Source of the DNA: Micromonospora sp. DSM 45708
Lineage (GTDB): Bacteria; Actinomycetota; Actinomycetes; Mycobacteriales; Micromonosporaceae
Assembly (NCBI RefSeq): GCF_039566955.1
Contig: NZ_CP154796.1
Coordinates: 5,580,001 to 5,644,000, forward strand
DNA: 64,000 bases
Direction of reading: 5' to 3'
This document shows positions 15,002 through 25,350 of the stretch, piece after piece. The notes beneath the pieces were generated by a model. The model was not told the origin of the DNA. It searched no databases and saw nothing but the letters and a program-made list of their open reading frames with translations. The position numbers and the translations under genes are program-made. Each line of letters begins with the position of its first letter. The stretch's first letter is position 1.

Positions 15002-15149
15002 CACGGTCGATGTGACGATGACGGCCGATCCTTGTCACGGAGTGGTCACAAAGCCATCCCTGGTAGTGACACGACTCGACACGCCACGAAGGATCTGCGT
15101 CACACGTGCCCTGCCCCTCGAAGGGCCCTGTTCTCTGGAGGAAGAGAAC
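15002..15149. promoter_or_regulatory. Upstream region of secreted subtilase
   Basis: 148 non-coding bases. Two GTCAC blocks and one GTGAC block occur at 15032-15071, and a GGAGGAA ribosome binding site lies at 15137-15143, seven bases before the GTG at 15150. The long leader contrasts with the many leaderless genes nearby and is consistent with a regulated secreted enzyme. No certain -10 or -35 box was identified. Confidence 0.4.
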
Positions 15150-18100
15150 GTGAGTCAACCCCGCAATCGGAGCCGGCGTCCCTCCGCCGCGCTCTTCGCC
15201 TCGGTCCTCGCGGCCGGGGCCATGACCGTCGGGGGTGGCGCCGCAACCGCGAGCGCGGCCCCCGCCGCCCCCCGACCCTCGCTGCCGACCGCCGCGAAGG
15301 CCCTGGGCGCCCACGACGCCAAGCTGCTCGACGCGGCCGAGGCGAAGCACGCGCCGACCGTCACGATGATCATCGCGGCGAAGAAGGGCTCGGCCAAGAA
15401 GGTCGTCGACGGGCTGACCGGCCTCGGCGCCACCGTCAGCCAGCGCTACGACCAGGTCGGCTACGTGCTGGCCAAGGTCCCCACCGCCAAGGCGCTTAAG
15501 GCCGCCACGCTGCCCGGCGTCGCCGCCGCCGACCTCGACGAGACCATCACGCTCCCCGACCCGACGCCGGAGGCCGCGCCGAACGGCGCCAAGGCCGCCG
15601 AGCAGGGTGAGACGCTGGCCGGCCCCGGCGCGGACACCGGCGCGGTCAACCCGTACATGCCGACCAACGAGACCGGCGCGGAGGCGTTCAAGGCCGCCCA
15701 CCCGGAGTGGGACGGCCGCGGCGTCACCATCGGCATCATGGACTCCGGTGTGGACCTGGACCAGCCGGCGCTCCAGCAGACCACCACCGGCGAGCGCAAG
15801 ATCGTCGACTGGGTCACCGCGACCGACCCGCTCGAGGACGCGTCCTGGCGTCCGATGACCACCGAGGTCACCGGCCCGTCGTTCAGCAACTCGCTGGGCA
15901 CCTGGACGGCACCGGCGGGCACCTACAAGTTCAACGTGTTCCGCGAGAACATCACCGCGGGCAGCGACGCGCGGGGCGACGTCAACCGCGACGGGGACAC
16001 CACCGACGCCTGGGGCATCCTCTACAACCCGGCCAACGGTGACATCCGCGTCGACGTGAACCAGAACAACGACTTCACCGACGACGAGGTGAGGCGGCCG
16101 TACAAGGAGAAGTTCCAGGTCGGCCACTTCGGCACCGACAACGCGGCCACCGCCGTGCGGGAGCAGATCCCGTTCGTGGTCGAGTACCGCCGCAACGTGG
16201 ACACCACCCCGGTCGGCGGCCCCGGCCTGGTCGACTACGTGAACATCGGCATCATCGAGAGCACCCACGGCACGCACGTCGCCGGCATCACCGCCGCCAA
16301 CGACATGCTGGGCAACAGCGCCTTCGACGGCGCGGCCCCGGGTGCCAAGCTGGTCTCCGCCCGGGCCTGCTCCTGGGGTGGCGGCTGCACCGCCGCGGCG
16401 CTCACCACCGGCATGGTCGACCTGGTGGTCAACCGCAAGGTCGACGTGGTGAACATGTCGATCGGCGGCCTGCCGGCGCTGAACGACGGCGCGAACGCCC
16501 GCTCGGTCCTCTACAACGACCTGATCAACACCTACGGTGTGCAGCTGTTCATCTCGGCCGGCAACTCCGGGCCGGGCCTGAACACCGTCGGCGACCCGTC
16601 GGTCGCCACCGACGTGGTCAGCGTCGCCGCGAACGTCAGCAAGGACACCTGGCTGGCGAACTACGGCTCGGTGGTCCGCAAGGACAACTGGCTGTTCAAC
16701 TTCTCCTCCCGGGGCCCGCGTGAGGACGGCGGCTTCAAGCCGAACATCACCGCCCCCGGTTCGGCCATCTCCACCGCGCCGACCTGGCAGGCGGGCAACC
16801 CGGTGCCGGAGGCGGGCTACCCGCTGCCCCCGGGCTACCAGATGCTGAACGGCACCTCGATGGCCTCCCCGCAGGCCACCGGCGCCGCCGCGCTGCTGCT
16901 GTCGGCCGCGAAGGCGACCGGCACCGGCGTCACCCCGGCCGCGCTGCGCCGGGCCGTCTACACCTCGGCCAAGCCGATCGCGGACGTCCCGACGTACGCC
17001 CAGGGCTACGGCATGGTCAACGTGTCCGGCGCGTGGAACCTGCTCGCCCAGGGCGTGCAGACCCGCACCTACACCTCCGAGGCCCCGGTCTGCACCGAGC
17101 TGTCGCCGAACCTGACCCGCTACGACCGGGCCTCCGGCACGTTCGTGCCGAACCCGAACGTCGGCACCGGCGTCTACAACCGCTGCGCCGCCGACCGGGG
17201 CGGGCAGAAGGCCAAGGAGAGCCGCTACTACGAGGTCAAGCTGACCCGCACCAGCGGCCCGAACAAGGGCATCAAGCACCTGGTCGACTTCCGCGGCAAC
17301 GACGGCACCTGGACCGCGCCCAAGGAGGTGTGGCTGCCGCTGAACTCGACCGTCACCGTCAAGGTGAAGGCCAAGCCGATGACCGTCGGCGCGCACGGCG
17401 CGATCATGACCGTCGACGACCCGGCCACCTCGGTGGTCGACTTCGAGGTCGCCACCGTCGTGGTCGCCTCGAACGCGGTGACCGGCCCGGCGTACTCGTA
17501 CTCGGCCAACGGCTCGGTGGAGCGGAACAGCTTCACGTCGTACTTCGTGACGGTGCCGCAGGGCGCCGGCGCGCTCCAGGTCAACCTGTCCGGCATCGCC
17601 ACCGGCTCGCAGACCCGGTTCATCGCGATCAACCCGTACGGCGTTCCGGTCGAGAGCACCGCGAGCACCGCCTGCTACACCAACTTCTCCGACGCCGCCG
17701 CCTGCAAGCCGCAGGAGCGCGACTACCAGAACCCGATCCCGGGCGTCTGGGAGATCGAGGTGGAGGCGCGACGCACCTCGCCGGCGCTGGACAACCCGTT
17801 CACGCTCCAGGCCCGCGTGCAGGGCGTGCAGGTGGAGCCCGCCGTGGTCGAACTGCCGTCGGTGACCGCCGGCACGCCGGCCCCGGTGAGCTGGAGCCTG
17901 ACCAACACGTTCGGCCCGGTCCAGGTGACCGGCGTCGGCGGGCCGCTGTCCAGCGTGCGCGCCGAGCGGCCGACCATCACCGAGGGCGCCACCCAGGAGT
18001 ACACGGTGGACATCCCGGCCGGGACCACCTCGTTCTCCGCCCGGATCGGCAACACCGCCGACCTCGGCGCCGACCTGGACCTGTACATCTTCCGGGGCAC

Positions 18101-18443
18101 CACCGAGGTGGGCCGGTCGGCCGACGGCGACTCGGAGGAGGCCGTCACGCTGACCAACCCGGTGGCTGCCACCTACCGGGTGGTCATCGAGGGCTACGCG
18201 GTCGCCGCGGGCGGCACGGCGTACGACTACCGTGACTCGTTCGCGTCCCCGGCGCTGGGCTCGCTCTCCGCGCCGGCCACGCCGCTGTCCCTGGCCAACG
18301 GCGCCACCGCCACCCTGACCGGTGCGGTGAACGCGCTCGCCACCCCGGCCGCCGGCCGGGAGCTCTTCGGTGACATGGCCGTCACCACCGTCGAGGGCGC
18401 GGTCGTCGGCCGCGGTTCGGTGCAGGTCCACGCGGTCAACTAG
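15150..18443 (+). CDS. Secreted S8 (subtilisin-like) serine protease
   Basis: 1097 residues. Sec signal peptide (SAALFASVLAAGAMTVGGG...ATASA), a propeptide of about 100 residues, then the peptidase domain with Asp in IMDSGVD (about residue 197), His in STHGTHVAG (about 372), oxyanion Asn in ISAGNSGPG and Ser in NGTSMASPQ (about 568). The Asp-His spacing is very large because of an insertion. C-terminal to the protease are two beta-sandwich regions; the last (ADLGADLDLYIFRGTTEVG) fits a bacterial pre-peptidase C-terminal domain. Likely exported for extracellular proteolysis. It resembles tripeptidyl-aminopeptidase-type subtilases of Streptomyces, but the specificity is not deducible. Confidence 0.92.
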   Translation: MSQPRNRSRRPSAALFASVLAAGAMTVGGGAATASAAPAAPRPSLPTAAKALGAHDAKLLDAAEAKHAPTVTMIIAAKKGSAKKVVDGLTGLGATVSQRYDQVGYVLAKVPTAKALKAATLPGVAAADLDETITLPDPTPEAAPNGAKAAEQGETLAGPGADTGAVNPYMPTNETGAEAFKAAHPEWDGRGVTIGIMDSGVDLDQPALQQTTTGERKIVDWVTATDPLEDASWRPMTTEVTGPSFSNSLGTWTAPAGTYKFNVFRENITAGSDARGDVNRDGDTTDAWGILYNPANGDIRVDVNQNNDFTDDEVRRPYKEKFQVGHFGTDNAATAVREQIPFVVEYRRNVDTTPVGGPGLVDYVNIGIIESTHGTHVAGITAANDMLGNSAFDGAAPGAKLVSARACSWGGGCTAAALTTGMVDLVVNRKVDVVNMSIGGLPALNDGANARSVLYNDLINTYGVQLFISAGNSGPGLNTVGDPSVATDVVSVAANVSKDTWLANYGSVVRKDNWLFNFSSRGPREDGGFKPNITAPGSAISTAPTWQAGNPVPEAGYPLPPGYQMLNGTSMASPQATGAAALLLSAAKATGTGVTPAALRRAVYTSAKPIADVPTYAQGYGMVNVSGAWNLLAQGVQTRTYTSEAPVCTELSPNLTRYDRASGTFVPNPNVGTGVYNRCAADRGGQKAKESRYYEVKLTRTSGPNKGIKHLVDFRGNDGTWTAPKEVWLPLNSTVTVKVKAKPMTVGAHGAIMTVDDPATSVVDFEVATVVVASNAVTGPAYSYSANGSVERNSFTSYFVTVPQGAGALQVNLSGIATGSQTRFIAINPYGVPVESTASTACYTNFSDAAACKPQERDYQNPIPGVWEIEVEARRTSPALDNPFTLQARVQGVQVEPAVVELPSVTAGTPAPVSWSLTNTFGPVQVTGVGGPLSSVRAERPTITEGATQEYTVDIPAGTTSFSARIGNTADLGADLDLYIFRGTTEVGRSADGDSEEAVTLTNPVAATYRVVIEGYAVAAGGTAYDYRDSFASPALGSLSAPATPLSLANGATATLTGAVNALATPAAGRELFGDMAVTTVEGAVVGRGSVQVHAVN

Positions 18444-18456
18444 CCGCTGGTACGAC

Positions 18457-18492
18457 GGGAGCCCCGTCCCCCGGTCCGGGGGGCGGGGCTCC
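18457..18492. terminator. Hairpin terminator after subtilase gene
   Basis: GGGAGCCCCGTCCCCC (18457-18472) pairs with GGGGGGCGGGGCTCC (18478-18492) around a five-base loop, 14 bases past the stop codon and just before the convergent lipoprotein gene end. Likely bidirectional. Confidence 0.8.
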
Positions 18493-18507
18493 TGCCGTAC
18501 GCGCGCG

Positions 18508-18918
18508 TCAGGCGGGGCGGGCCGACTCGACCACGAACGGGGTGCCCTGCTGGCAGGTGGTCATCATGCCGGGCTCGGGACGGCCGGTGACCTCCACCTT
18601 GGCGCCGGGCTTGAGCAGGTCGCGCGGGCCGCCGACCAGCAGGTGGTCGTCGAGCAGCAGGCAGTTCGGCTCGACACCGGCGCGGATGGTGCCACTGAGC
18701 GTGGTGCCGCCGACGCCCGGCGGCGTCGACGGGCCGCCCTTCCAGGTGGGGTCGGGGCGGCTCGGGCCCGTGCTGGGGGCGGGGTCGGGCTGGCTGCTCA
18801 CCGGGGCGGCTCCCGTCGGACTCGGGCTGGGGCTGGCGGGCTCGTCGCCCGGGCCGGCGCAGGCGGTCAGCGCGGCACCGGCGATCAGGGCTACGAGCAC
18901 CGTCCGAGGAGTCTTCAT
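18508..18918 (-). CDS. Small lipoprotein, Pro/Ser-rich linker
   Basis: 136 residues: signal peptide with lipobox LTAC ([20 protein letters not shown]), a Pro/Ser/Thr-rich linker of about 50 residues, then a compact C-terminal domain of about 75 residues with [17 protein letters not shown] and [21 protein letters not shown]. Two Cys in the domain could form a disulfide. The beta-rich pattern suggests a small OB- or beta-barrel fold, an inference only. It lies 38 bases downstream of ispH, in the same direction. Confidence 0.7.
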   Translation of the reverse strand: MKTPRTVLVALIAGAALTACAGPGDEPASPSPSPTGAAPVSSQPDPAPSTGPSRPDPTWKGGPSTPPGVGGTTLSGTIRAGVEPNCLLLDDHLLVGGPRDLLKPGAKVEVTGRPEPGMMTTCQQGTPFVVESARPA

Positions 18919-18956
18919 GGTCGGTTGGACGCGTCGGGCGCCGGATCCGTTCCCGG

Positions 18957-19943
18957 TCAGCCGCGCGCCGCGGCGGCCTTCATGTCGCGCTTCAGCTCCT
19001 GCGGCAGCGAGAACGTCAGCCGCTCGTCGGCGGTGGTGATCTCCTCGACGTCGGCGAAGCCGCGCTCGGCCAGGTACGCGAGCACGTCCTGGACCAGGTC
19101 GTCCGGCACGCTCGCGCCGGAGGTCAGCCCCACGGTGCGCGCGCCGGCCAGCCAGGCGTCGTCGATCTCGTGGGCGAAGTCGACCAGGTGGCCGGCGCGG
19201 GCGCCGGCGTCCAGCGCCACCTCGACCAGGCGGACCGAGTTCGAGGAGTTGCGCGAGCCGACCACGATCACCACGTCGCACTCGGGGGCGATCTCCTTGA
19301 CCACGTGCTGGCGGTTGGAGGTGGCGTAGCAGATGTCGTCGCTGGGCGGCGACTGGAGCAGCGGCAGACGCTGCTTGAGCCGGGCCACGGTCTCCAGCGT
19401 CTCGTCGACCGAGAGCGTGGTCTGGGAGAGCCAGACCACCTTCTCCGGGTCACGCACGGTGACCTGGTCGACGCTGTCCGGCCCGTCGACGAGCTGGATG
19501 TGGGCGGGGGCCTCACCGGCGGTGCCGATGACCTCCTCGTGCCCCTCGTGGCCGATGAGCAGGATGTCGTAGTCCTGCTGGGCGAACCGCCGGGCCTCGT
19601 GGTGCACCTTGGTGACCAGCGGGCAGGTGGCGTCGATCGCCTTCAGCGAGCGTTCCTTCGCCTGCGCGTAGACCTCGGGGGCCACGCCGTGGGCGGAGAA
19701 GATGACGGTGGCGCCCTCCGGCACCTCCTCGTTCTCCTCCACGAAGATCGCGCCCTTGGCCTCCAGCGTGCGCACCACGTGCTTGTTGTGCACGATCTGC
19801 TTGCGGACGTAGATCGGCGCGCCGTAGAGCTTCAACGCCTCCTCGACGGTCTGCACCGCCCGGTCGACGCCCGCGCAGTAGCCGCGGGGCTTGGCCAGGA
19901 GCACGCGCTTGCCGGTCCGGGGAGTCGTCTCAGCGTCAGTCAC
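18957..19943 (-). CDS. ispH: 4-hydroxy-3-methylbut-2-enyl diphosphate reductase
   Basis: Last step of the MEP isoprenoid pathway, converting HMBPP to IPP and DMAPP with a [4Fe-4S] cluster. 328 residues. The three cluster cysteines lie in [24 protein letters not shown] and [11 protein letters not shown]. Also present are IFSAHGV and [10 protein letters not shown]. The GTG start at 19943 is supported by a TACGAT box (19950-19955) six bases upstream. It is divergent from xseA, an arrangement common in actinomycetes. The product feeds the cis-prenyltransferase at 34.7 kb and the GGR-type flavoprotein. Confidence 0.96.
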   Translation of the reverse strand: MTDAETTPRTGKRVLLAKPRGYCAGVDRAVQTVEEALKLYGAPIYVRKQIVHNKHVVRTLEAKGAIFVEENEEVPEGATVIFSAHGVAPEVYAQAKERSLKAIDATCPLVTKVHHEARRFAQQDYDILLIGHEGHEEVIGTAGEAPAHIQLVDGPDSVDQVTVRDPEKVVWLSQTTLSVDETLETVARLKQRLPLLQSPPSDDICYATSNRQHVVKEIAPECDVVIVVGSRNSSNSVRLVEVALDAGARAGHLVDFAHEIDDAWLAGARTVGLTSGASVPDDLVQDVLAYLAERGFADVEEITTADERLTFSLPQELKRDMKAAAARG

Positions 19944-20012
19944 CCGACCATCGTACGTGCGCCGGACGCGCCCTCGCCCGGCCTGTCGGCCCCGGGCCGT
20001 AGGGTGGGCGGG
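19944..20012. promoter_or_regulatory. Divergent ispH / xseA leaderless promoters
   Basis: The 69-base gap carries TACGAT on the - strand (19950-19955) and TAGGGT on the + strand (20000-20005). They lie six and seven bases before the GTG starts of ispH and xseA. Neither start has a ribosome binding site, so both transcripts are probably leaderless. Confidence 0.6.
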
Positions 20013-21233
20013 GTGAGCGCGGGTGAGGTGGACCGGAGCACGTCCGAGGAGCCGTGGCCGGTCCGGGTGGTCAGCCAGAAGGTCGGCGCCTGGATCGCCC
20101 GGCTCGGCTGGGTCTGGGTCGACGGCCAGGTGGCGCAGATCAGCCGCCGGCCCGGTGCCGCCACCGTGTTCCTCACCCTGCGTGACCCGTCGGCCGATCT
20201 CAGCCTGGCCGTCACCACCAACCGCGACGTGCTCGACGCGGGCGCGCCGGAGCTGCGCGAGGGCGCCCGGGTGGTGCTGCACGCCAAGCCCGAGTTCTAC
20301 GCCGCGCGGGGCACGCTGAGTCTGCGCGCCGACGAGATCCGCCAGGTCGGCCTCGGCGAGTTGCTCGCCCGGCTGGAGAAGCTCAAGAAGCTGCTCGCCG
20401 CCGAGGGGCTTTTCGACAGGTCCCGCAAGCGGCGGCTGCCGTTCCTGCCGGCCCGGGTGGGCCTGATCACCGGGCGGGCCTCGGCGGCCGAGCGCGACGT
20501 GTTGACCAACGCCCGGCGCCGCTGGCCGGCGGTGGAGTTCCGCACGATCAACGTGGCGGTGCAGGGGCCGAGCGCGGTGCCCGACATCGTGGGCGCGCTC
20601 AAGGTGCTCGACGCCGACCCGGCGGTCGACGTGATCGTCATCGCCCGTGGCGGTGGCGGCCTGGAGGATCTGCTGCCCTTCTCCGACGAGGCGCTGTGCC
20701 GGGCGGTCTTCGCGTGCCGCACGCCGGTGGTCAGCGCGATCGGCCACGAGACCGACGCGCCGCTGCTCGACTACGTGGCCGACGTCCGCGCCTCCACGCC
20801 CACCGACGCGGCGAAACGGGTCGTGCCCGACCTGACCGAGGAGGTCCGCCTCATCGGTCAGGCCCGGTCCCGGCTGGAGCGGGCCGTGCGTCATCTCGTC
20901 GACCGCGAGCAGCACCGGGTCGACCTGCTCCGTTCCCGCCCGGTGCTGGCCCGGCCGCAGGTGATGGTCGACCAGCGCGCCGTCGAGGTCACCGCGTTGC
21001 GTGACCGCGCCGGTCGGTGTCTGGAGCACCGGCTGGGCGCCGCCGACGACGACCTGCGGCACACGTTGGCCCGGCTGCGTGCGCTCTCCCCGGCGGCCAC
21101 GCTCGACCGTGGCTACGCCATCGTCCAGCGCGCCGACGGCCACGTGGTCCGCGCGGCGTCCGAGGTCACCAAGGGCGATCCACTGCGGGTACGCCTCGCC
21201 GAGGGCGAGCTGACCGCCACCGTCGACGGCTGA
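20013..21233 (+). CDS. xseA: Exodeoxyribonuclease VII large subunit
   Basis: 406 residues. N-terminal OB-fold ([23 protein letters not shown]...), then the catalytic core with [67 protein letters not shown], and a coiled-coil plus C-terminal segment [14 protein letters not shown]. Degrades single-stranded DNA with XseB in both polarities. The GTG at 20013 matches a leaderless start. xseB follows after four bases. Confidence 0.96.
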   Translation: MSAGEVDRSTSEEPWPVRVVSQKVGAWIARLGWVWVDGQVAQISRRPGAATVFLTLRDPSADLSLAVTTNRDVLDAGAPELREGARVVLHAKPEFYAARGTLSLRADEIRQVGLGELLARLEKLKKLLAAEGLFDRSRKRRLPFLPARVGLITGRASAAERDVLTNARRRWPAVEFRTINVAVQGPSAVPDIVGALKVLDADPAVDVIVIARGGGGLEDLLPFSDEALCRAVFACRTPVVSAIGHETDAPLLDYVADVRASTPTDAAKRVVPDLTEEVRLIGQARSRLERAVRHLVDREQHRVDLLRSRPVLARPQVMVDQRAVEVTALRDRAGRCLEHRLGAADDDLRHTLARLRALSPAATLDRGYAIVQRADGHVVRAASEVTKGDPLRVRLAEGELTATVDG

Positions 21234-21237
21234 TGAG

Positions 21238-21459
21238 ATGGGACCGATGACTGAATCGACCAGGACCGAGCAGCTCAGCTACGAGCAGGCGCGCGCCGAG
21301 CTGGCCTCGGTGGTGGAGCGGCTGGAGGCGGGCGGCACCTCGCTGGAGGAGTCGCTGGCCCTGTGGGAGCGCGGCGAGCAGCTCGCCGGTGTCTGCCAGC
21401 GCTGGCTGGACGGCGCCCGGGCCCGCATCGACGCCGCCCGGCAGCGCGCCGAGGAGTAG
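21238..21459 (+). CDS. xseB: Exodeoxyribonuclease VII small subunit
   Basis: 73 residues, a helical small subunit with the family pattern [35 protein letters not shown]. Translated with xseA (four bases between stop and first possible start). An alternative ATG at 21247 (MTESTRTEQ) would remove three residues and is equally plausible, with GGGA just upstream. Confidence 0.93.
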   Translation: MGPMTESTRTEQLSYEQARAELASVVERLEAGGTSLEESLALWERGEQLAGVCQRWLDGARARIDAARQRAEE

Positions 21460-21543
21460 CCGCGATCGGCGTCCGAGCGGCTCCGGCCGGCTGCGGGCCG
21501 GGCCGGCTGAGCGCGGCTGGGGACGCAACCCTGTCACCGGAAG

Positions 21544-21587
21544 GCGGTATACCTCAGCGGCATAAAAATGCCGCTGAGGTATACCGC
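21544..21587. terminator. Perfect 20-bp stem, bidirectional terminator
   Basis: GCGGTATACCTCAGCGGCAT (21544-21563) and its exact complement (21568-21587) flank a four-base AAAA loop, followed by GAAAAA. It sits between the convergent ends of xseB and the LprG-like gene. It is much more AT-rich than its surroundings and the cleanest terminator in the window. Confidence 0.85.
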
Positions 21588-21620
21588 GAAAAAGTGTTGG
21601 GTGCGCCGGACGACCTCCGG

Positions 21621-22463
21621 TCAGTTGAACAGGTTGTAGAGCTCCGGCGGCGCCTCGACGACCTGGTCGGCCGGCGGCTTCTGGGCCGCGGCGGCAGCGC
21701 CGTAGTCGCTGTAGGTGATCTTCACGTCCTGCGCGGCGCTCTGGCCGGCGGCCGGGATCTTGAGCACCAGCTCGCTGAGCCGGCCCTGCGGGTCGACCTT
21801 GGCGGTGAACGGCACCGACTGGGCCTGCGCACCGAGTGCGGTGATCACGGCCGGGTCGAGCGAACCCGCCTCGGCGGCCTTCGACACGTCGACGGTGCCT
21901 TCGTACGCGCCGTCGCCGGTCTGCCGGACGTCGGTGACGCCCTGGGTGAGCACCGCGCTGCCGGCCGGGTCGACCTTCTCGAAGTCGAAGCCCAGCGCCC
22001 GGTTGCCCTTGATCCGGCTCTGGTCGAGGTGCTGGTACTTGCCGGTGTTGAGGTTCTTGACGCCGGGGATCTGGGTGGCGGCGGTGCCGCCCAGCTCCAG
22101 CTTGACCCAGCTGTCCGGCTTGGCGTGGATGAGATCCAGCTTCATCATCAGGTCCGACGACGGGTCACCGATCGTCATCCGCATCTCCGCGCTCTGGCTG
22201 GGCTCGTGCACCTGCCCCTCGGCGGTGGAGCCGGCGCCTGTCATGGAGAACCGGAAGTTGCCCTCCCGGATCGCGTTCGTGGAGTCGAGCAATGCCTGCT
22301 TGGCCGCGCTGCCGGACGCCGTGGCGCTGGGGGCGACGCTGCCGGAGGCGCCGGCGCTCGGGGTCGCGGAGGCGTCGGAGGTCCCGTTGCCGTTGCAGGC
22401 CGCCAGGCCGGGAATGAGCAGCGCCGCGGCGAACGCGGTGGCGCTGAAGCGTCGTATCTTCAC
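21621..22463 (-). CDS. LppX/LprAFG-family lipoprotein
   Basis: 280 residues with signal peptide and lipobox LAAC (MKIRRFSATAFAAALLIPGLAAC) and the LppX/LprAFG fold region: AMRMTIGDPSSDLMMKLDLIH-type strands, VKLELGGTAATQIPG and a C-terminal ITYSDYG strand. In mycobacteria LprG and LppX carry lipids across the envelope; here a similar lipid-binding role is inferred. The GTG at 22463 follows a GGAGAGG site. The C-terminus (KPPADQVVEAPPELYNLFN) is typical of family members in related actinomycetes. Confidence 0.85.
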   Translation of the reverse strand: MKIRRFSATAFAAALLIPGLAACNGNGTSDASATPSAGASGSVAPSATASGSAAKQALLDSTNAIREGNFRFSMTGAGSTAEGQVHEPSQSAEMRMTIGDPSSDLMMKLDLIHAKPDSWVKLELGGTAATQIPGVKNLNTGKYQHLDQSRIKGNRALGFDFEKVDPAGSAVLTQGVTDVRQTGDGAYEGTVDVSKAAEAGSLDPAVITALGAQAQSVPFTAKVDPQGRLSELVLKIPAAGQSAAQDVKITYSDYGAAAAAQKPPADQVVEAPPELYNLFN

Positions 22464-22552
22464 GTCAACCTCTCCAGGTGGGTCGTCCGGGATCGTGTCC
22501 CTTCTGTTCCCTGAAGCGGCGTTCCGCAATCCCGGTCACCCGACCGGGACCG

Positions 22553-23167
22553 TCAGCGCAGCGAGGTGGCGAGCCGGCGCAGTTCCGTCTCCCCCGCGTC
22601 GCCGACCACGATCACCGTGCGATTCGGCTCCAGCAGGACGAGCGCCTGCTCGTTGCCGCGGGCGGTGTACCGCTGCCAGCTCAGCCCGTCCGGCAGGTCG
22701 GCCGGGCCCTGCGGCTGGCCGTCGCTCAGCTCGGCCGGCAGCAGCTTCTCCGCCGGGACGTTGCTCTCCACGAGCTGCGCGCCCCGGCCCTCCGGGGTCA
22801 CGTACCCGATCCGCAGCGTCGCGCCGTCCGTCTCGGTCCGGAAGCGGGCGTTGACCGTACGCCAGTCGTCGCCCAGCCCGGACGGCGTGGCGACCGGGAA
22901 GGCGTTGGCCGCGCGGGCCTGATCCAGCGCGGGCGCCGGGTCGACGGTGACCGGCGAGTCGCCGCCGAGGAAGCCCCGGTAGAACGCGATCAGCAGCGCG
23001 ATCGGGACCAGCAGGATCAGCAGCGACAGCACCATGTCCTTCGGTGACCGCTCGGAGCGGGCCTTCTCCTTGCCCGCGGGCGGGGCGGCGTCGGGCCGCA
23101 CCGGCGGCTGGCCGTCGGGCGGCGTGGCGTCGGACGGTACGCGGTCGGCAGGCTGTGCGGGTTCCAC
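22553..23167 (-). CDS. DUF4245 membrane-anchored protein
   Basis: 204 residues: Pro-rich cytoplasmic N-terminus, one membrane segment (MVLSLLILLVPIALLIAFYRGF), then an extracytoplasmic domain with GDDWRTVNARF, IGYVTPEGRGAQLVESN and WQRYTARGNEQALVL, matching DUF4245. Members typically lie divergent to glpX in actinobacteria, as here (147 bases apart). Function unknown. Start GTG at 23167. Confidence 0.85.
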   Translation of the reverse strand: MEPAQPADRVPSDATPPDGQPPVRPDAAPPAGKEKARSERSPKDMVLSLLILLVPIALLIAFYRGFLGGDSPVTVDPAPALDQARAANAFPVATPSGLGDDWRTVNARFRTETDGATLRIGYVTPEGRGAQLVESNVPAEKLLPAELSDGQPQGPADLPDGLSWQRYTARGNEQALVLLEPNRTVIVVGDAGETELRRLATSLR

Positions 23168-23314
23168 CCGGCCATTGTCGCAGCCCGACGGGGAAGGTGA
23201 TCCTGGCCTCCTCCGCCCCGCCGGGGCGACGAACCTGAGATCGTGTGAGGATCAGCGACAAAACCGGCGGCATCCCGCCGGTCCACCCCGCAACGTCGCG
23301 AGGAGGAGGCCGCC
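23168..23314. promoter_or_regulatory. Divergent DUF4245 / glpX promoter region
   Basis: 147 bases. A GACAAT box precedes the DUF4245 GTG by six bases on the - strand. On the + strand a GAGGAGGAGG ribosome binding site (about 23299-23308) precedes the glpX ATG, so glpX has a conventional leader. No operator-like palindrome stands out. Confidence 0.4.
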
Positions 23315-24346
23315 ATGACAACCACCGGTACGCGGACGCCCCAGGATCTCGACCGCAATCTCGCCCTCGATCTGGTCCGGGTCACCGAGGCCGCAGCCAT
23401 GGCTGCCGGCCGCTGGGTCGGCCGGGGCGACAAGGAGGGCGGTGACGGCGCCGCCGTCGACGCCATGCGCAAGCTGATCAACTCGATCCCGATGCGCGGC
23501 GTCGTGGTGATCGGCGAGGGCGAGAAGGACAACGCCCCGATGCTCTTCAACGGCGAGGAGGTCGGCGACGGGACCGGTCCCGAGGTGGACGTGGCGGTCG
23601 ACCCGATCGACGGCACCACGCTGATGAGCAAGGGCATGCCGAACGCGCTCGCCGTGCTGGCGGTGGCCGAACGCGGCGCGATGTTCGACCCGAGCGCGGT
23701 CTTCTACATGGAGAAACTGGCGGTCGGCCCGATGTACGCCGACGTGGTCGACATCAACGCCGGGGTCGCCGAGAACATCCGCCGGATCGCGAAGGTGAAG
23801 GGCACCGACACCAGTGAGGTGACGGTCTGCGTGCTGGACCGGTCGCGCCACGACGAGCTGGTGAAGCAGATCCGGCGCACCGGCGCCGGCATCCGGCTCA
23901 TCTCCGACGGCGACATCGCCGGCGCCATCGCGGCGGCCCGCGGCGAGTCGGACGTCGACGTGCTGATGGGCATCGGCGGCACCCCCGAGGGCATCACCGC
24001 GGCCTGCGCGCTGAAGTGCATGGGCGGCATGATGCAGGCGAAGCTCTGGCCGAAGGACGCGCCCGAGCGGGAGAAGGCGCTGGCCGCCGGGCACGACCTG
24101 GACCGGGTGCTCTTCACCGACGACCTGGTCACCGGCGACAACTGTTTCTTCGTGGCCACCGGCGTCACCTCCGGCGACCTGCTGCGCGGCGTGCGGTACC
24201 GGGCCGGCGGGGCGTACACCCAGTCGATCGTGATGCGCTCCAAGAGCGGCACGATCCGGGTCATCGACTCGTACCACCGGCTGGAGAAGCTCGCCCTCTA
24301 CTCGGCGGTCGACTTCGACGGACGCCCGTTGGCCGAGCAGGAGTGA
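23315..24346 (+). CDS. glpX: Class II fructose-1,6-bisphosphatase GlpX
   Basis: 343 residues. Gluconeogenic phosphatase converting fructose 1,6-bisphosphate to fructose 6-phosphate. Metal-binding motifs are clear: [28 protein letters not shown], and [21 protein letters not shown]. The ATG at 23315 follows a strong ribosome binding site. Actinobacteria often use GlpX as their main FBPase, so it probably works with pckG in this window for growth on non-sugar carbon. A DMT exporter gene overlaps its stop. Confidence 0.97.
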   Translation: MTTTGTRTPQDLDRNLALDLVRVTEAAAMAAGRWVGRGDKEGGDGAAVDAMRKLINSIPMRGVVVIGEGEKDNAPMLFNGEEVGDGTGPEVDVAVDPIDGTTLMSKGMPNALAVLAVAERGAMFDPSAVFYMEKLAVGPMYADVVDINAGVAENIRRIAKVKGTDTSEVTVCVLDRSRHDELVKQIRRTGAGIRLISDGDIAGAIAAARGESDVDVLMGIGGTPEGITAACALKCMGGMMQAKLWPKDAPEREKALAAGHDLDRVLFTDDLVTGDNCFFVATGVTSGDLLRGVRYRAGGAYTQSIVMRSKSGTIRVIDSYHRLEKLALYSAVDFDGRPLAEQE

Positions 24347-25350
24347 CCGCCGCGACCGGGACGGCGGGGCCGACGCTGTCGACCGGCCGGCGGATCGCCG
24401 GCGTCGGGCTGGCCACCGCCTCCGGCGTCCTGGTGGCGCTCCAGTCCCGGATCAACGGCGAGCTGGGCGTACGACTGGCCGACGGGATCGCCGCCGCGGT
24501 GGTCTCGTTCGGCCTCGGTCTGGTGATCCTGCTGGTGCTGGTCCCCGCCACCGCCGCTGGCCGGCGGGGGCTGGCCGCCCTGCGCGGCGCGCTGCGCACC
24601 GGCACGCTGCGGCCGTGGCAGTGCCTGGGCGGTGTGTGCGGCGCGTTCCTGGTGGCGACGCAGGGGCTGACCATCGGCGTGCTCGGCGTGGCTGTCTTCA
24701 CCGTCGCGGTGGTGGCCGGGCAGTCCGGCAGCAGCCTGCTGGTCGACCGGGCCGGCATCGGCCCGACCGGCCGCCAGCCGGTCACCCCGACCCGGCTGAT
24801 CGGCGCGGTGCTCACCGTGCTGGCCGTGCTGCTGGCGGTGGGCGACCGGCTCGGCGACCCGGGCGCGTTGGCGCTGGCCCTGCTGCCGCTGGCCGCCGGG
24901 GTGGGCATCGCCTGGCAGCAGGCGGTGAACGGCCGGGTCCGGGCCGCGGCGGACAGCGCGATGACCGCCACGCTCGTCAACTTCGCGGTCGGTACGGCGG
25001 CGCTGCTCGCCACGTTCGCGGTGGAGGTGGCGGTGCGGGGTCGGCCGGCCGGCGGCTTCCCGAGCGAGCCGTGGCTCTACGTCGGCGGCCCGATCGGCAT
25101 CGTGTTCATCGCGTTGGCCGCCGCGCTGGTCCGGTTCACCGGGGTGCTGCTGCTCGCGCTGGCCACCATCGCCGGGCAGATCGTCGGCGCGGTGCTGCTG
25201 GACGTGGTGCTGCCGACCGCCGCCTCACACCCCGGCCTCAACACCCTCCTGGGCGCCGCCCTGACCCTGGTGGCCGTCCTCATCGCCGCCGCCGGGGGTG
25301 GGGCGGGGCCCCCTGTCAACGCCTCCAGTAGAGGCGGGGCACCCGCTTGA
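24343..25350 (+). CDS. DMT-family (DUF606/YdcZ-type) membrane transporter
   Basis: 335 residues with about ten hydrophobic segments in two halves, each starting with a motif like [11 protein letters not shown] and [13 protein letters not shown], the pattern of the DUF606 transporter family. Substrate unknown. GTG at 24343 overlaps the glpX stop (GTGA), so translation is coupled. The last 15 or so residues ([14 protein letters not shown]) and the stop codon are encoded by the GGGGCCCC-family repeat element, so the C-terminus looks acquired from the repeat. Confidence 0.8.
   Translation: MTAATGTAGPTLSTGRRIAGVGLATASGVLVALQSRINGELGVRLADGIAAAVVSFGLGLVILLVLVPATAAGRRGLAALRGALRTGTLRPWQCLGGVCGAFLVATQGLTIGVLGVAVFTVAVVAGQSGSSLLVDRAGIGPTGRQPVTPTRLIGAVLTVLAVLLAVGDRLGDPGALALALLPLAAGVGIAWQQAVNGRVRAAADSAMTATLVNFAVGTAALLATFAVEVAVRGRPAGGFPSEPWLYVGGPIGIVFIALAAALVRFTGVLLLALATIAGQIVGAVLLDVVLPTAASHPGLNTLLGAALTLVAVLIAAAGGGAGPPVNASSRGGAPA

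Noticed and set aside
12953..15004. Extended N-terminus of the Gly-rich membrane protein
   Set aside because: Residues before MEGALWLFLIL are antisense to rmuC.
14850..18431. 1193-codon open frame on the - strand across the subtilase
   Set aside because: Shadow of the subtilase; no signal peptide or motif.
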